A model generated the notes under the pieces. That model made no database searches, was not told the origin of the DNA, and worked only from the letters and a program-made list of their open reading frames with translations. A DNA stretch of 61,085 nt from UBA8752 sp002172485. Lineage in GTDB: Bacteria > Bacteroidota > Bacteroidia > Flavobacteriales_D > Sanyastnellaceae. Positions 16,789 through 26,315 of this stretch are shown here, piece after piece. The stretch is from positions 1-61,085 of the forward strand of contig JBELJZ010000016.1 of NCBI GenBank assembly GCA_042089915.1. Direction: 5' to 3'. Position numbers and translations under genes: made by a program. Within the stretch, counting starts at the first letter, position 1; every line of letters begins with the position of its first letter.

Positions 16789-17397
16789 TCATCGCTCTCG
16801 AAGCACGCGAATCACACGCTGACCTCTGCCCTCCGGATGGAGCATTCGGAGAAACAGAACGTCGGGCCAACGGCTGTCCACCCTCCATTGTGTGGTGGTC
16901 CCCATCCCCCTTCGCTCTTCGAGGATGCGACCGGAAGCATCCAGCAACAGCGCCAGTGAACCCCGCCATTCTTGCGGCACCTCCAGCGTGAACTTCTTTC
17001 CGACCGGATTGGGGTGAATGCTCCACGTCATGTCCGGTTCGCCCTCGCCTACACCAACGTAGACCACAGCATCAGACTGCACCCCAGGACAATCCAAGAA
17101 ATCCGTGACCCACACCGAGTAGTTGCCTTCACCTGGAGCCGTCAGGATCAGACCCGTCTCGCCTTCGAGTTCCATGTCATCGGCCCACCATTGGACCGAG
17201 GCGAAGTTCCCTTCGATGACCAGGTCTCCCGCCGCATCCTGGATGACCTCCGGAGTCTCAACCGACCAGCACACCAGAAGAGAATCGCTGGCCAGTGGGC
17301 ATCCCAGACCGGACACCGACTCGACCCGGTACCAGCCGCTCTCGACCGGAAACCAGACGTGTCCACCGGCAACGAATACAGCCAACTGCATCAATAC
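16789..17397 (-). pseudogene. 5'-truncated T9SS-sorted surface protein
   Basis: About 200 codons with natural composition encode a beta-sandwich style segment (FPVESGWYRVESVSGLGC) and then a typical T9SS type-A sorting domain: SIHPNPVGKKFTLEVP near 16990-17040 and a C-terminal RVIRVLRER. The open frame continues upstream to 17745, but there its codon choice and composition are those of an antisense shadow and no signal peptide appears. A cargo protein of this kind needs a signal peptide, so the 5' part has been lost near 17.39 kb. Confidence 0.6.
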
Positions 17398-17733
17398 ACG
17401 CGCAGCATCTCTACCGCGGATTGGTCGAATGTGACCGGTGCCGAGTTCTGTGACCCCACCGATTGGGACTTCTCCCTCACGGACGTTGAGTTCAACAAAT
17501 TCGGCTTTTGTGCCCAACCCGCCGGCATCATTGACCCCTTGGCACCTGCTTCCTCGTTGAACTTGAACGCCGATCAGTCCGCGTGGTTCTGGACGCGTTA
17601 CTGGGACGTTGAGCACGAGGGAATCGTGACGGTCGTGCCCGTTGTGCACATCAAGGAGGACCGGTTTTTCGATGCCTGTGGAGGCTTGGATCCGGCCTAT
17701 GGGCTCTGCTTGCGGTGCATTCTCAATGAGTGA
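17377..17733 (+). pseudogene. 5'-truncated fragment of an unidentified protein
   Basis: From about 17377 to the TGA at 17733 the plus-strand frame has a G/C-rich third position (roughly three quarters, counted by eye over 80 codons, against about half for the opposite frame). It encodes natural sequence such as FCDPTDWDFSLTDVEFNKFG and YWDVEHEGIVTVVPVVHIKE. Further upstream this frame becomes an antisense shadow of the T9SS fragment. It ends just before a good terminator. No start codon with a credible N-terminus is visible; no family recognised. Confidence 0.45.
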
Positions 17734-17757
17734 GCCGAAACACATCTATTGATCCTG

Positions 17758-17785
17758 AAACGGAGGCCCATGTGGCCTCCGTTTT
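17758..17785 (+). terminator. Intrinsic terminator
   Basis: An 11-bp perfect stem AAACGGAGGCC/GGCCTCCGTTT with a CATGT loop followed by TTTTC. It follows the truncated plus-strand fragment and separates it from the fabH region; the symmetric stem could also act weakly in the other direction. Confidence 0.8.
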
Positions 17786-17976
17786 CATTTCACACCTGCC
17801 CCTTTCCACGATGGTCCCCGACTTATTCAAATTTAGGGGCAAAAGCTTCATAAAGCCGTTGGGTCAATGGTGTCATACTCAGTGGGTTCGATGCATTTCG
17901 TGTACTTGATCCACGATTGAATTTCAGTGAGTTAGATAAAAAAACAGATGTATCATTGGCGCTTCTCTTTTGCGCC

Positions 17977-18948
17977 ATGCCCAACGCCATCATTGCCGGA
18001 ACCGGCTCGTACGCCCCCGAGCACGTCGTCCCCAACCAATACTTCGACCGCGTCGGATCCAACGATGCCTGGATCCAGGAACGGCTCGGCATCAAGGAGC
18101 GCCGCATCAGCCAGGGTGAGACCACCAGCGAATTGGCCACAAAGGCCGCACAACGGGCCCTCGAGATGGCCGGCATGGCCGCCTCGGAATTGGACCTCAT
18201 CGTGCTCGCCACGGCCACCCCGGACCGACCGGCTCCCGCCTCGGCGTGCATGGTCCAGGAGAAACTCGGTGCAACGAACGCCGCCGGATTCGACATCGCC
18301 GCCGTCTGTTCCGGCGCCCTCTTCGCGTTGACCACCGGCTGCCAGTTCATCGCCTCCGGCCTGTACCGCAACGTCATGGTCATCGGAGCGGACACCTTCT
18401 CGAACATCATCGACTGGGACCGACGCGACTCCGTCTTTTTCGGAGATGGGGCCGGCGCCATCCTGCTGACCGCCACCGAGGAGGACCGCGGATTCATCGG
18501 CTTCGACATGAACACAGACGGCTCTGGCCGCGACGGCTTCACCGTGCCCGCCGGCGGATCCGAACGCCCAGCCAGCGAGGAGACCCTCGCCCAAGGCCTA
18601 CACTGCTTCCAGATGGATGGCCCCGCCGTCTACAAGACCGCCATCAAGGCCGTGCCCGAGTCCATCGGCACCCTGCTCGACAAGACCGGTGTGGCCATCG
18701 AAGATGTGGCCTGCATGCTCCCGCATCAGCCGAGCATCAAGATCCTCGAGGAGGTCGCCCGCCGCGTGGGCCTGCCCTGGGAGAAGGTCAAAACCAACAT
18801 GGACCGCTACGCCAACACCTCAGGAGGCACCATCCCCATCGTCCTCGACGAGACCTGGCGTTCCACCGAATTCGAACCGGGTGACCACCTCCTCTTCGCC
18901 GCCGTCGGCGCGGGATGGACGTGGGGCACCGCCCTCTACAAAGTCTGA
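17977..18948 (+). CDS. fabH: Beta-ketoacyl-ACP synthase III
   Basis: The 323-residue thiolase-fold enzyme has the KAS III catalytic triad: Cys111 in AAVCSGALF, His250 in LPHQPSIK and Asn280 in YANTSGGTIP. It starts fatty acid synthesis by condensing acetyl-CoA (or a branched primer) with malonyl-ACP. The ATG at 17977 was preferred to 17917, because PNAIIAGTGSYAPE is the normal family N-terminus and a TCTCTTTTG element ends 4 bases before it. It is followed after 2 bases by an enoyl-ACP reductase gene, so the pair covers the first condensation and the last reduction. Confidence 0.93.
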   Translation: MPNAIIAGTGSYAPEHVVPNQYFDRVGSNDAWIQERLGIKERRISQGETTSELATKAAQRALEMAGMAASELDLIVLATATPDRPAPASACMVQEKLGATNAAGFDIAAVCSGALFALTTGCQFIASGLYRNVMVIGADTFSNIIDWDRRDSVFFGDGAGAILLTATEEDRGFIGFDMNTDGSGRDGFTVPAGGSERPASEETLAQGLHCFQMDGPAVYKTAIKAVPESIGTLLDKTGVAIEDVACMLPHQPSIKILEEVARRVGLPWEKVKTNMDRYANTSGGTIPIVLDETWRSTEFEPGDHLLFAAVGAGWTWGTALYKV

Positions 18949-18950
18949 CC

Positions 18951-19775
18951 ATGCTTCAGGACAAGCGCTTTCTCATCACCGGCATTTCCGATGCCGGCTC
19001 CCTCGCCCTTCACGCCGCCAAAGCCATCGTCGAACAGGGCGGTCAGGTCGTCTGCGCCGGCCTCGGCGTCACACCCCACCACACGGACCTCTCCGACAAG
19101 GCCCAGGCCTACCTCTCCGCCAACGAAGCGGCCTTCCGGGAGACGGTCAAGGCCGAATTGGGCGAGGACACCCCCATCATCATCCTGGACGCGACGCAGG
19201 AGGAGAGCATGGCCGACCTCGGGACTGGCCTGGCGGAGAACGGACTCCATTTGGACGGGTTCCTGCACTCCATCGCCATGGACCGCACCATCCGCAACAA
19301 GCAGGTCAAGCCGTTGCTGGAGGTCACGCAGGCCGAGTTCTCTGACACCCTGGGCGTTTCGGCTTTCTCTCTGGTCCGCATCACCCACCACCTGCTCAAG
19401 ACGGGCGCCCTGCGCGATGGGGCCAGCATTTGCTCGCTGAGCTACATCGCTGCGGAGAAAGTCACCTTCCACCCCTACCGCAACATGAGCGTCGCCAAAG
19501 CGGCGCTCGAGCGCATCACCATCGAATTGGCCGACGAGTTGGGCCGCAGTCGCGGCATCCGGGTCAACGCCTTGCGTTTCTCGCCCTACCTCGGCAGCAA
19601 GGCGGGCACAGCGACGCTCGAGCCGTCCGATGTCGAAAAGGCCGAATCCATGAGCCCACTGGGCAATGCCGGGCCACGCGACCTCGCCCTCGAGATCGTG
19701 CACCTCATGCAGCCCGGGCTGCACATCACTGGCGAGATCCGCCACATCGACGGCGGCTACCACATCATGGGCTGA
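18951..19775 (+). CDS. fabI: Enoyl-ACP reductase (NADH), FabI type
   Basis: The 274-residue SDR-fold protein has the FabI variant of the nucleotide-binding loop (TGISDAGSLA, residues 10-19), HSIAMD near 106, and the catalytic set Tyr165, Tyr176 and Lys183 in SYIAAEKVTFHPYRNMSVAK. It reduces the enoyl-ACP double bond in each fatty-acid cycle. The spacing between the two tyrosines is one residue longer than in E. coli FabI. The start 2 bases after fabH fits an operon. Confidence 0.9.
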   Translation: MLQDKRFLITGISDAGSLALHAAKAIVEQGGQVVCAGLGVTPHHTDLSDKAQAYLSANEAAFRETVKAELGEDTPIIILDATQEESMADLGTGLAENGLHLDGFLHSIAMDRTIRNKQVKPLLEVTQAEFSDTLGVSAFSLVRITHHLLKTGALRDGASICSLSYIAAEKVTFHPYRNMSVAKAALERITIELADELGRSRGIRVNALRFSPYLGSKAGTATLEPSDVEKAESMSPLGNAGPRDLALEIVHLMQPGLHITGEIRHIDGGYHIMG

Positions 19776-19873
19776 CCCGTTCCACCGCCAGGGGCAATGT
19801 GCCATTCATGCCCCTGATTTGGCAAGAACATACCGGGATGCGTCACGCTTGTACAGTAGAGAGTATTTCCAAC

Positions 19874-22045
19874 ATGACGCGCACCAGCTGTTTCCGCACC
19901 CTGTTTCTGGTCCTCACCTTGTGTTCACTGGCCCGGCTCCATGCGCAATGCGAGGCCGACCACACCATCGTGATGGCCGACTACGACTTCGCACCGTCGG
20001 AGTTGACCATCCTCCCCGGTGAGACGGTCGCCTTCATCAACGTGCAGGGCACGCACGACGTCAACGGCATCACCAACACGCTCACCGGTGAGCCGTGGAA
20101 CAACCCGGCCGAGTTCTATCTCGATCAGACCGAGGGAACCGAAGAAGGCACCTGCATGGGCGTCGTGACCTTTGACATCCCCGGGGTCTACCACTTCGAC
20201 TCGAGCATCGGCTTCCAGGCCCAGCTTGGCATGGTCGGCTCCATCACCGTCGACGCCTTCACCATTCTGGATCTGCTGAACGACGCCTGGGCCGGCAACT
20301 TCGAGGACATGCCCGACGTCTTCGCCGCCTTCTGGGCCATGCAGTACAACTGCCCCAACTGCCTCGCCGCCATGGAGGGCCTTGAGGACTACACGGTGTT
20401 CCTGCCGGATGTGGACGCCATCAATGCCCTGCAGGACTTGATGAACCTGAACCAGTTCGACATGCTCAACATCCCGGATCTGGCGGACATCCTGGAGTAC
20501 CACTTCATCGAGGGCACCTACCTCGCTGCCGACCTCGAGCCCGGCATGGTCCTGCCCACCCTGAATGGGGAGGGTGCCGTGGTGGGTGAGAATGCGGACG
20601 GATTGACCATCGCCGGGGCCAACATCATCGCCACCGATTTCGTGGCCGACAACGGCGTCGTTCACGTCATCGATTACGGCATGGCCCCCTCCACTTCCCC
20701 AGAGGCGACCGTGTACCAAATCGTGGTCGACAGCCCGGACCACAGCCTGTTCGAGCAGGAAATCAACGCCAACCTGCTCAACGACGACCTCATCGGCCAA
20801 CCCGTCATCAACGACAACGAAGACGCGCCCGGCCACTTCACCGTCTTCGCCCCCACCGACGACGCCATCTTCGCCTTTGCCGAGGAAAACGGGTTCGACG
20901 ACGTGGACGATCTGTTCGACTCCCCCTATTGGGACGAGATCCTGCGGCGCCACATCGTGGAAACGCCGCTCACCAGCGACCAGTTGATGAACAACGGCCT
21001 GCTCATCAGCTACGGAGGCGACAACATCACCACGTTTGTCAACGACGACGGCATCTTCGTCGAGAACGCCCAAGTCACCGTGCCCGACCTCCTGGCATAC
21101 AATGGTGTCGTGCATGTGGTAAACCAGGTCATCGACTACGAGTTCCCCAACCCTGTGGGCACTTGCGACACCTGGACGCTCAACATGAACGCCCCCGGCG
21201 GGGAAGGCTGGGATGGCGTCATGCAGGTGTTGGTCGACAACGTGCTCGTGGGCGAACCCACCGTCCTGGACGGGTTCTCCAACAGCTTCGCCTTTGCCGT
21301 CAATGAGGGCTCCGTCGTCGACATGAACTACATCTCCCAATTCAATGGATGGCCCGGCAACTTCGAGGTCGTCGACGCCGAGGGCACGGTCCTGTTCGAT
21401 TCGGATTCGCCCGCCAACTCCAGCAACCAATACGGATCCGCAGCGGGAGTCTACGGTCTGAAGGCCTGTGAAGTCGAGCCCGAATGCAGCCGGCTCAAGG
21501 TCACCCTCCTGTCCGAATTCAGCGGATGGGATCTGGCCAGCCTGTTTGTGTACGATGGCCCCGTGTTGGCCGACGCCATTGGCGGATACTGGTTCAATGG
21601 ACGTACGCTGATCGGCTACGTCGACATCCAGAACGGAGACAACGTCGACTTCCAGGTCAGCGGCGGCTTCTACCCCTCGGAATACAGCTATCGCGTGGAA
21701 GATGAGGAGGGCAATGTCATCGTCGACCAAGTCGAGCAGAACGAGCCTGCAGAGGACGTACTCGGTGTGGTCGTCTGCACCCTGTCGGACATCGCCGAGA
21801 CCGACGGCCTCGACCGCGTCCAGTTCGTCCCGAATCCGGCATCAGGGTCCGTTCGCCTGACCGGACTCTCCGGCAGCACATCCTGGACGCTCACGGTCCA
21901 GACCCTGCTCGGCCAGACTGTCCTCATCAGGGAGGGAACCGGCCAGCAAACCGTGGACCTCAGCACCCTCGCGACCGGCACCTACGTCGGCCAACTCCTG
22001 ACGGAGGGTGGCGCGGACACGTCCCTGCGACTCGTCGTTCGCTGA
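19874..22045 (+). CDS. Secreted cupredoxin/fasciclin-domain protein with T9SS sorting domain
   Basis: The 723-residue protein begins with a signal peptide ending LHAQ (about residue 24). A plastocyanin-like segment follows (DYDFAPSELTILPGETVAF, residues 35-53, with Cys and His further on), then two fasciclin (FAS1) domains at about 128-270 and 275-430 (DNGVVHVIDYGM and YNGVVHVVNQVI mark their ends). Two related beta-sandwich segments starting CDTWTLNMN and CSRLKVTLLS come next, and a T9SS sorting domain (VQFVPNPASGSVRL) occupies about the last 75 residues. FAS1 domains usually mediate adhesion; copper binding by the first domain is possible but unproven. The ATG at 19874 was chosen because it gives the signal peptide. 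Confidence 0.85.
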   Translation: MTRTSCFRTLFLVLTLCSLARLHAQCEADHTIVMADYDFAPSELTILPGETVAFINVQGTHDVNGITNTLTGEPWNNPAEFYLDQTEGTEEGTCMGVVTFDIPGVYHFDSSIGFQAQLGMVGSITVDAFTILDLLNDAWAGNFEDMPDVFAAFWAMQYNCPNCLAAMEGLEDYTVFLPDVDAINALQDLMNLNQFDMLNIPDLADILEYHFIEGTYLAADLEPGMVLPTLNGEGAVVGENADGLTIAGANIIATDFVADNGVVHVIDYGMAPSTSPEATVYQIVVDSPDHSLFEQEINANLLNDDLIGQPVINDNEDAPGHFTVFAPTDDAIFAFAEENGFDDVDDLFDSPYWDEILRRHIVETPLTSDQLMNNGLLISYGGDNITTFVNDDGIFVENAQVTVPDLLAYNGVVHVVNQVIDYEFPNPVGTCDTWTLNMNAPGGEGWDGVMQVLVDNVLVGEPTVLDGFSNSFAFAVNEGSVVDMNYISQFNGWPGNFEVVDAEGTVLFDSDSPANSSNQYGSAAGVYGLKACEVEPECSRLKVTLLSEFSGWDLASLFVYDGPVLADAIGGYWFNGRTLIGYVDIQNGDNVDFQVSGGFYPSEYSYRVEDEEGNVIVDQVEQNEPAEDVLGVVVCTLSDIAETDGLDRVQFVPNPASGSVRLTGLSGSTSWTLTVQTLLGQTVLIREGTGQQTVDLSTLATGTYVGQLLTEGGADTSLRLVVR

Positions 22046-22065
22046 GGGCCAATGGGGGGGCGCCC

Positions 22066-22073
22066 TATCTTCG
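22066..22073 (+). promoter_or_regulatory. -7-like element TATCTTCG before wecB
   Basis: TATCTTCG matches TAnnTTTG at seven of eight positions, 44 bases before the wecB ATG. It sits in the loop of a short CGCCC/GGGCG hairpin, which may be coincidental. Confidence 0.35.
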
Positions 22074-22117
22074 GGCGTCCTGAACCCCTCGCTGGCCGCT
22101 GAGGGCCCACCCGCACC

Positions 22118-23194
22118 ATGAAGCTCCTCATCGTCATTGGCACCCGCCCCAACTTCATCAAGGTGACCCAGTTCAAGAAACTGGCCCGCGAACGGGGAAA
22201 CATCGACATCGACATCGTCCACACCGGTCAGCACTACGACCAGGCGATGGCCGGAGTCTTCTTCGAGCAGTTCAAGCTCCAGCCCGACCATTTCCTCTCC
22301 CTCCGCGGCGACGGTCCGGCCGATGTCTTCGGCCACATGGTCGCCGACCTCGGCAGCTACATGCAGGACACCCGACCGGATGTGGTCATGGTCCCCGGCG
22401 ACGTGAACTCCACGCTGGCCGGCGCCCTCGCTGCCAACCGAATGGGCCTGCCGCTGTGCCACCTCGAGGCGGGATTGCGCAGCTTCGACCGGGCCATGCC
22501 AGAAGAGGTCAACCGCATCCTGGTGGACCAGTTGACCGACACCTACTTCGTGACCGAACAGAGCGGCCTCGACCACCTCAAGGCCGAAGGGCTGGACGTC
22601 AAGAGCGGCACCAACGCCGCGCACCTCGTGGGCAACACGATGATCGACACCATCGTCGCCTTCGACGAACAGATCCAGGCCAACCCCATCCTGAAGGACC
22701 TCGGGCTTGACCGCGGACGGTACATCCTGATGACCATGCACCGCCCATCCAACGTGGACAATGCTGAAGGATTGAACTTCATCCTCGAGGTCATCCGCGA
22801 CGTGGCCCGCGACCAGAAGGTGGTGTTCCCGCTCCACCCCCGCACACGCAAGAAGTGCGAGGAGTTCGGCATCTGGTCGGAGATGAAGGCGCTGTCCAAC
22901 ATCGTGCTCGTGGAGCCGATGGACTACTTCACCTTTCAGCACCTCATCGCCCACGCCTCGACCGTCATCACGGACTCCGGCGGCATCCAGGAAGAGACGA
23001 CCTTCCGGCAGGTGAACTGCGTGACCCTCCGGGAAAACACAGAGCGGCCTTCCACCCTCGACATCGGCACCAACACCTTGGTCATCCGGGACCTCGACGC
23101 CATCCGCGCCTGTCTCGAACAGCCCAAAGCCGGGACCATCCCCCCACTCTGGGACGGCCGCGCCACCCACCGCATTCTCGACATCCTCGCCTGA
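22118..23194 (+). CDS. wecB: UDP-N-acetylglucosamine 2-epimerase (non-hydrolysing)
   Basis: The 358-residue GT-B-fold enzyme interconverts UDP-GlcNAc and UDP-ManNAc, a precursor for surface polysaccharides. Family motifs are intact: GTRPNFIK at 8-15, HTGQHYD, PGDVNSTLAGALAA, HLEAGLRS followed by MPEEVNR, TMHRPSNVDN, and DSGGIQEE with LRENTERPST near the C-terminus. No other nucleotide-sugar genes are adjacent, so its end product is unknown. Confidence 0.94.
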   Translation: MKLLIVIGTRPNFIKVTQFKKLARERGNIDIDIVHTGQHYDQAMAGVFFEQFKLQPDHFLSLRGDGPADVFGHMVADLGSYMQDTRPDVVMVPGDVNSTLAGALAANRMGLPLCHLEAGLRSFDRAMPEEVNRILVDQLTDTYFVTEQSGLDHLKAEGLDVKSGTNAAHLVGNTMIDTIVAFDEQIQANPILKDLGLDRGRYILMTMHRPSNVDNAEGLNFILEVIRDVARDQKVVFPLHPRTRKKCEEFGIWSEMKALSNIVLVEPMDYFTFQHLIAHASTVITDSGGIQEETTFRQVNCVTLRENTERPSTLDIGTNTLVIRDLDAIRACLEQPKAGTIPPLWDGRATHRILDILA

Positions 23195-23211
23195 CCCCTC
23201 ATTCTTTCGCA

Positions 23212-25668
23212 TTGAAGATCCTCCGCGTCCTCGCCGTCCTGCTCGTCTTCTTCATTGGCTACGCCGTCTTCTTCGTCCAATCGCACCAACCGGACTACAA
23301 CTTCGACATCGCCGCCGACGGCGTCTCGGCTCCGGTGGAAGTCGTGTTTGACGACATGGCCGTCCCCCACATCTACGCCGACAACGAGGCCGACGCCATG
23401 CTCGCCCTTGGCTACGTCCACGCGTCCGAACGGCTCTGGCAGATGGACCTGCTGCGCCGCGCCGGTGGTGGGGAGTTGTCTGCCCTGCTCGGAGAGGACA
23501 TGGTGTCCAACGACCAATACCTGCGCACCCTCGGCATGCGCAAAGCGGCCGACCGCGTCACCGCGGACTTCCTCGCCAACGGTCCCCGGCGCATCCAAGA
23601 GGCGATGGCGGCCTACCTGGCCGGCGTCAACCGCTTCATCGACGAGGGACGGACGCCCCTCGAATACGAGCTGCTCGGACAGGACCCCGAACCGTTCGAC
23701 ACCCACGACATCTACTGCGCAACGGGCTTCATGGCGTACTCATTTGCCATTCATCTGAAATTCGAGCCCATCCTGGACTGGATGAAGTGGAACCTGGACC
23801 CGAAGTACTTCGCCGACTTGGCGACAGGCGTGGAGGGGTTTGCCACCATTCCCGTCACCGGATCACCCGCCGACGCGCAGTGGGATTCGTTGACGACGCT
23901 CATTCCGGTCACTGCATCTACCCCAACACCGGCCGCGGACCGAAGCACATCGGACATCTCGGGCATCGCGTCCCGCGTGCATGAACTGGATGCCCTGCGC
24001 CCCGTACCCCAGTGGCTTGGGTCCAACGCCTGGGTCATCGGCGAGGACAAAACCGCCTCCGGCAAGGTCCTCTTCTGCAACGATGCGCACATGGCCTACG
24101 CCCAGCCTTCGGTGTGGTACGAAGCCCACATCGACTGCCCGGAGATCGAATACTATGGCAACCACCTCGCGGGCCTGCCGTTCCCTGCCATGGGACACAC
24201 ACGCCACCATTCCTGGGGCATCACGATGTTCGAAAACGACGACATCGACCTCTACTGCGAAACCCTCAACGGTGACCGGTACCTGCACGGTGGCGAGTGG
24301 CGCGACCTCGACGTCCGCAGGGAGACCATCGAGGTGGCCGGCGGCGACCCGGTGACCTTTGACGTCCGGAGCACCCACCACGGACCGCTCATCGAAGACT
24401 CGGTCTCCATGTGGTGGGCCTATCCCCAATACCCGGAAAACCGCATTCACGAGGCCTTTTTCGGGTTCTCCCGCGCGGAGGAAATGGCCGACTTCGAGGC
24501 TGCAGCTTCCGTCATGCACGCCCCCGGCATCAACCTGATGTACGGTGACTCGGCGGGCAACATCGCCTGGTGGGCCTGCGCCAAGATGCCCGTGCGGCCT
24601 GAGGGACTCAATACCAAGGTCACACTGGACGGCACCGATCCCACCCAGGACTACACCGAGTGGATTCCCTTCCGATACAACCCGAAATCGGTCAACCCGG
24701 AATCCGGCTACGTGTACTCGGCCAACAACGCACCGGACAGCGTGGCCGGACAGCATTACCCCGGTCACTATTATTCCGGCAACACCCGGGCGAGTGGCAT
24801 CGTCAACGCCCTCTCCAGCAAGAACGACTGGACGCTGGCCGAGGCCCAGGCATTGCAGCTGGACCACCATTCGCCCGTGTACGCGCAGAACTGTGCATTG
24901 ATGCTCGACCACATCGCCTCGGGCACCCTCATCACGGACCTCGACGCAGCCGCAGCTCACCTGCGCGACTGGGACGGCGCCCACAGCGCCGGTGACATCG
25001 CCCCCACTCTCTATTACCGCTGGATGTACCGCGCCATTGAAGGGGCCATGTACGACGAATTCGAGCAGGCCGCAGGCGCCAAGACCGCCCCGGAGAAATT
25101 CGAGAGCTGGCACCGGACCATCATCAGCGAGAACACCTTCCCCCGGCTCCTCGCCAACCCGGACTCCCCCTGGTGGGACGACGTGCGCACGGACCTCAAG
25201 GAGGGGCCTTCCATCGTACTGGGCATCGCCCTGCTCAAAGCCCACGAAGACCTCGAGGTCGCCCTCGGGCCGGACGTGGACGCCTGGCGCTACGACCGGC
25301 TTCACACCGCCACCCACAAGCACGCCATGACCGACGTGCCTGTGCTCGGCGATTGGCTCAACGTGGGGCCGTTCGGGCTGCCGGCCGCCAAGGACGCCCT
25401 GTGCAAATACGAGTTCAAGCTGAAGCGCGACGTGGACTACACCGTCTTCTCCGGCCCTTCCAAGCGCATCGGCATCGACTTCACCGATGTGGACGGCGCC
25501 GAGAGCATCCTGCCGACCGGCCAGTCGGGCAACGTCTTCAGTAAGTTCTACGACAACCAGGCGCCGCTCTACCACAACGGCCAATTCCGGAAGATGCGCA
25601 TGGACCGGTCCGACATCGAAGCCCATTCGAGCGCCGTGGCCACCATTCGTCCGCAAACGGAACGCTGA
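23212..25668 (+). CDS. Penicillin amidase family (S45) N-terminal nucleophile hydrolase
   Basis: The 818-residue protein has the architecture of S45 acylases: an N-terminal hydrophobic segment (residues 5-22), an alpha chain, a linker, and the beta chain beginning at Ser271 in LGSNAWV, where autocleavage would expose the nucleophile. NDAHMAY and HRxxSWGIT-like segments follow. Substrates could be acyl-homoserine lactones, cyclic imides or other amides; the sequence does not decide. No ATG or GTG lies near the natural N-terminus, so a TTG at 23212 is the likely start, 17 bases after wecB. Confidence 0.85.
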   Translation: MKILRVLAVLLVFFIGYAVFFVQSHQPDYNFDIAADGVSAPVEVVFDDMAVPHIYADNEADAMLALGYVHASERLWQMDLLRRAGGGELSALLGEDMVSNDQYLRTLGMRKAADRVTADFLANGPRRIQEAMAAYLAGVNRFIDEGRTPLEYELLGQDPEPFDTHDIYCATGFMAYSFAIHLKFEPILDWMKWNLDPKYFADLATGVEGFATIPVTGSPADAQWDSLTTLIPVTASTPTPAADRSTSDISGIASRVHELDALRPVPQWLGSNAWVIGEDKTASGKVLFCNDAHMAYAQPSVWYEAHIDCPEIEYYGNHLAGLPFPAMGHTRHHSWGITMFENDDIDLYCETLNGDRYLHGGEWRDLDVRRETIEVAGGDPVTFDVRSTHHGPLIEDSVSMWWAYPQYPENRIHEAFFGFSRAEEMADFEAAASVMHAPGINLMYGDSAGNIAWWACAKMPVRPEGLNTKVTLDGTDPTQDYTEWIPFRYNPKSVNPESGYVYSANNAPDSVAGQHYPGHYYSGNTRASGIVNALSSKNDWTLAEAQALQLDHHSPVYAQNCALMLDHIASGTLITDLDAAAAHLRDWDGAHSAGDIAPTLYYRWMYRAIEGAMYDEFEQAAGAKTAPEKFESWHRTIISENTFPRLLANPDSPWWDDVRTDLKEGPSIVLGIALLKAHEDLEVALGPDVDAWRYDRLHTATHKHAMTDVPVLGDWLNVGPFGLPAAKDALCKYEFKLKRDVDYTVFSGPSKRIGIDFTDVDGAESILPTGQSGNVFSKFYDNQAPLYHNGQFRKMRMDRSDIEAHSSAVATIRPQTER

Positions 25669-25733
25669 CACCTGCAGACCGAAAGACGATGCCGTCTTGT
25701 GCTGTGTTAGATTGCCACATCCTGCGATTCGAC

Positions 25734-26315
25734 ATGCTGCGTCAAATCCTCCTTTTGTTCATCCTGCTCGGCGTCGCAAAGGGCCCTTGGGCGCAAGACG
25801 CCCGCAACGAAGCCTACTTCGAGACCAACTGGGGATTGGCGTACATCTCTGGGTTCTCCTCAGACGGGGTCTTTCCAGGCACCTCCTTGCTCGCCGGGGG
25901 CCGCACCTTTATCGGAAAGACCAGCTTTGTCGAAGGACAGTTCGGACTGGCCTTTCCTTCCATTGTGACCGCCAAGGTGGGCGGAGGCTGGAAATGGGAC
26001 TCCGGATGGAGCTACTCCACTGGGGTTCGCATTTGGCCGCTGCACGTCTATGCGTCCACCGGGGTTCCGACCAAGCGCTGCAACCGGAACATCAGCGCTT
26101 CCAAGCAGCGCAAACTGGAGCGCCGGGGCAAGACCGCTGCCGATCTGAAGTGCTCAGAGTGGGTGTTCTCCTTCGAGCTGTCCATGCTGGGGTTGGGCAC
26201 CAAGGTCTTTCCCGAATGGCGTGAGCGCGTGGACCATTCGCAACGAACAAGTTGGGCAGTCAGCGCCCTTGACTCTTACGGGATGATCACGGTTGGGCAC
26301 CGCTGGCTCTTCTGA
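25734..26315 (+). CDS. Secreted/outer-membrane protein of unknown function
   Basis: The 193-residue protein has a signal peptide ending GPWAQ (about residue 21). The rest is rich in alternating aromatic and glycine residues (WKWDSGWSYSTGVRIWPL) and ends in VGHRWLF, consistent with a small outer-membrane beta-barrel. A basic loop (RKLERRGKTAADLKC) and three cysteines lie in the middle. The ATG at 25734 gives the signal peptide; the in-frame ATG at 25689 does not. Its stop abuts the convergent gene in TGATCA. Confidence 0.75.
   Translation: MLRQILLLFILLGVAKGPWAQDARNEAYFETNWGLAYISGFSSDGVFPGTSLLAGGRTFIGKTSFVEGQFGLAFPSIVTAKVGGGWKWDSGWSYSTGVRIWPLHVYASTGVPTKRCNRNISASKQRKLERRGKTAADLKCSEWVFSFELSMLGLGTKVFPEWRERVDHSQRTSWAVSALDSYGMITVGHRWLF

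Noticed and set aside
19925..21730. 601-codon minus-strand frame opposite the fasciclin protein
   Set aside because: Val/Asp/Gly-rich antisense of a well-supported gene; no start context and no recognisable domain.
23863..25671. 602-codon minus-strand frame opposite the penicillin-amidase gene
   Set aside because: Composition typical of an antisense shadow; the plus strand carries all family motifs.
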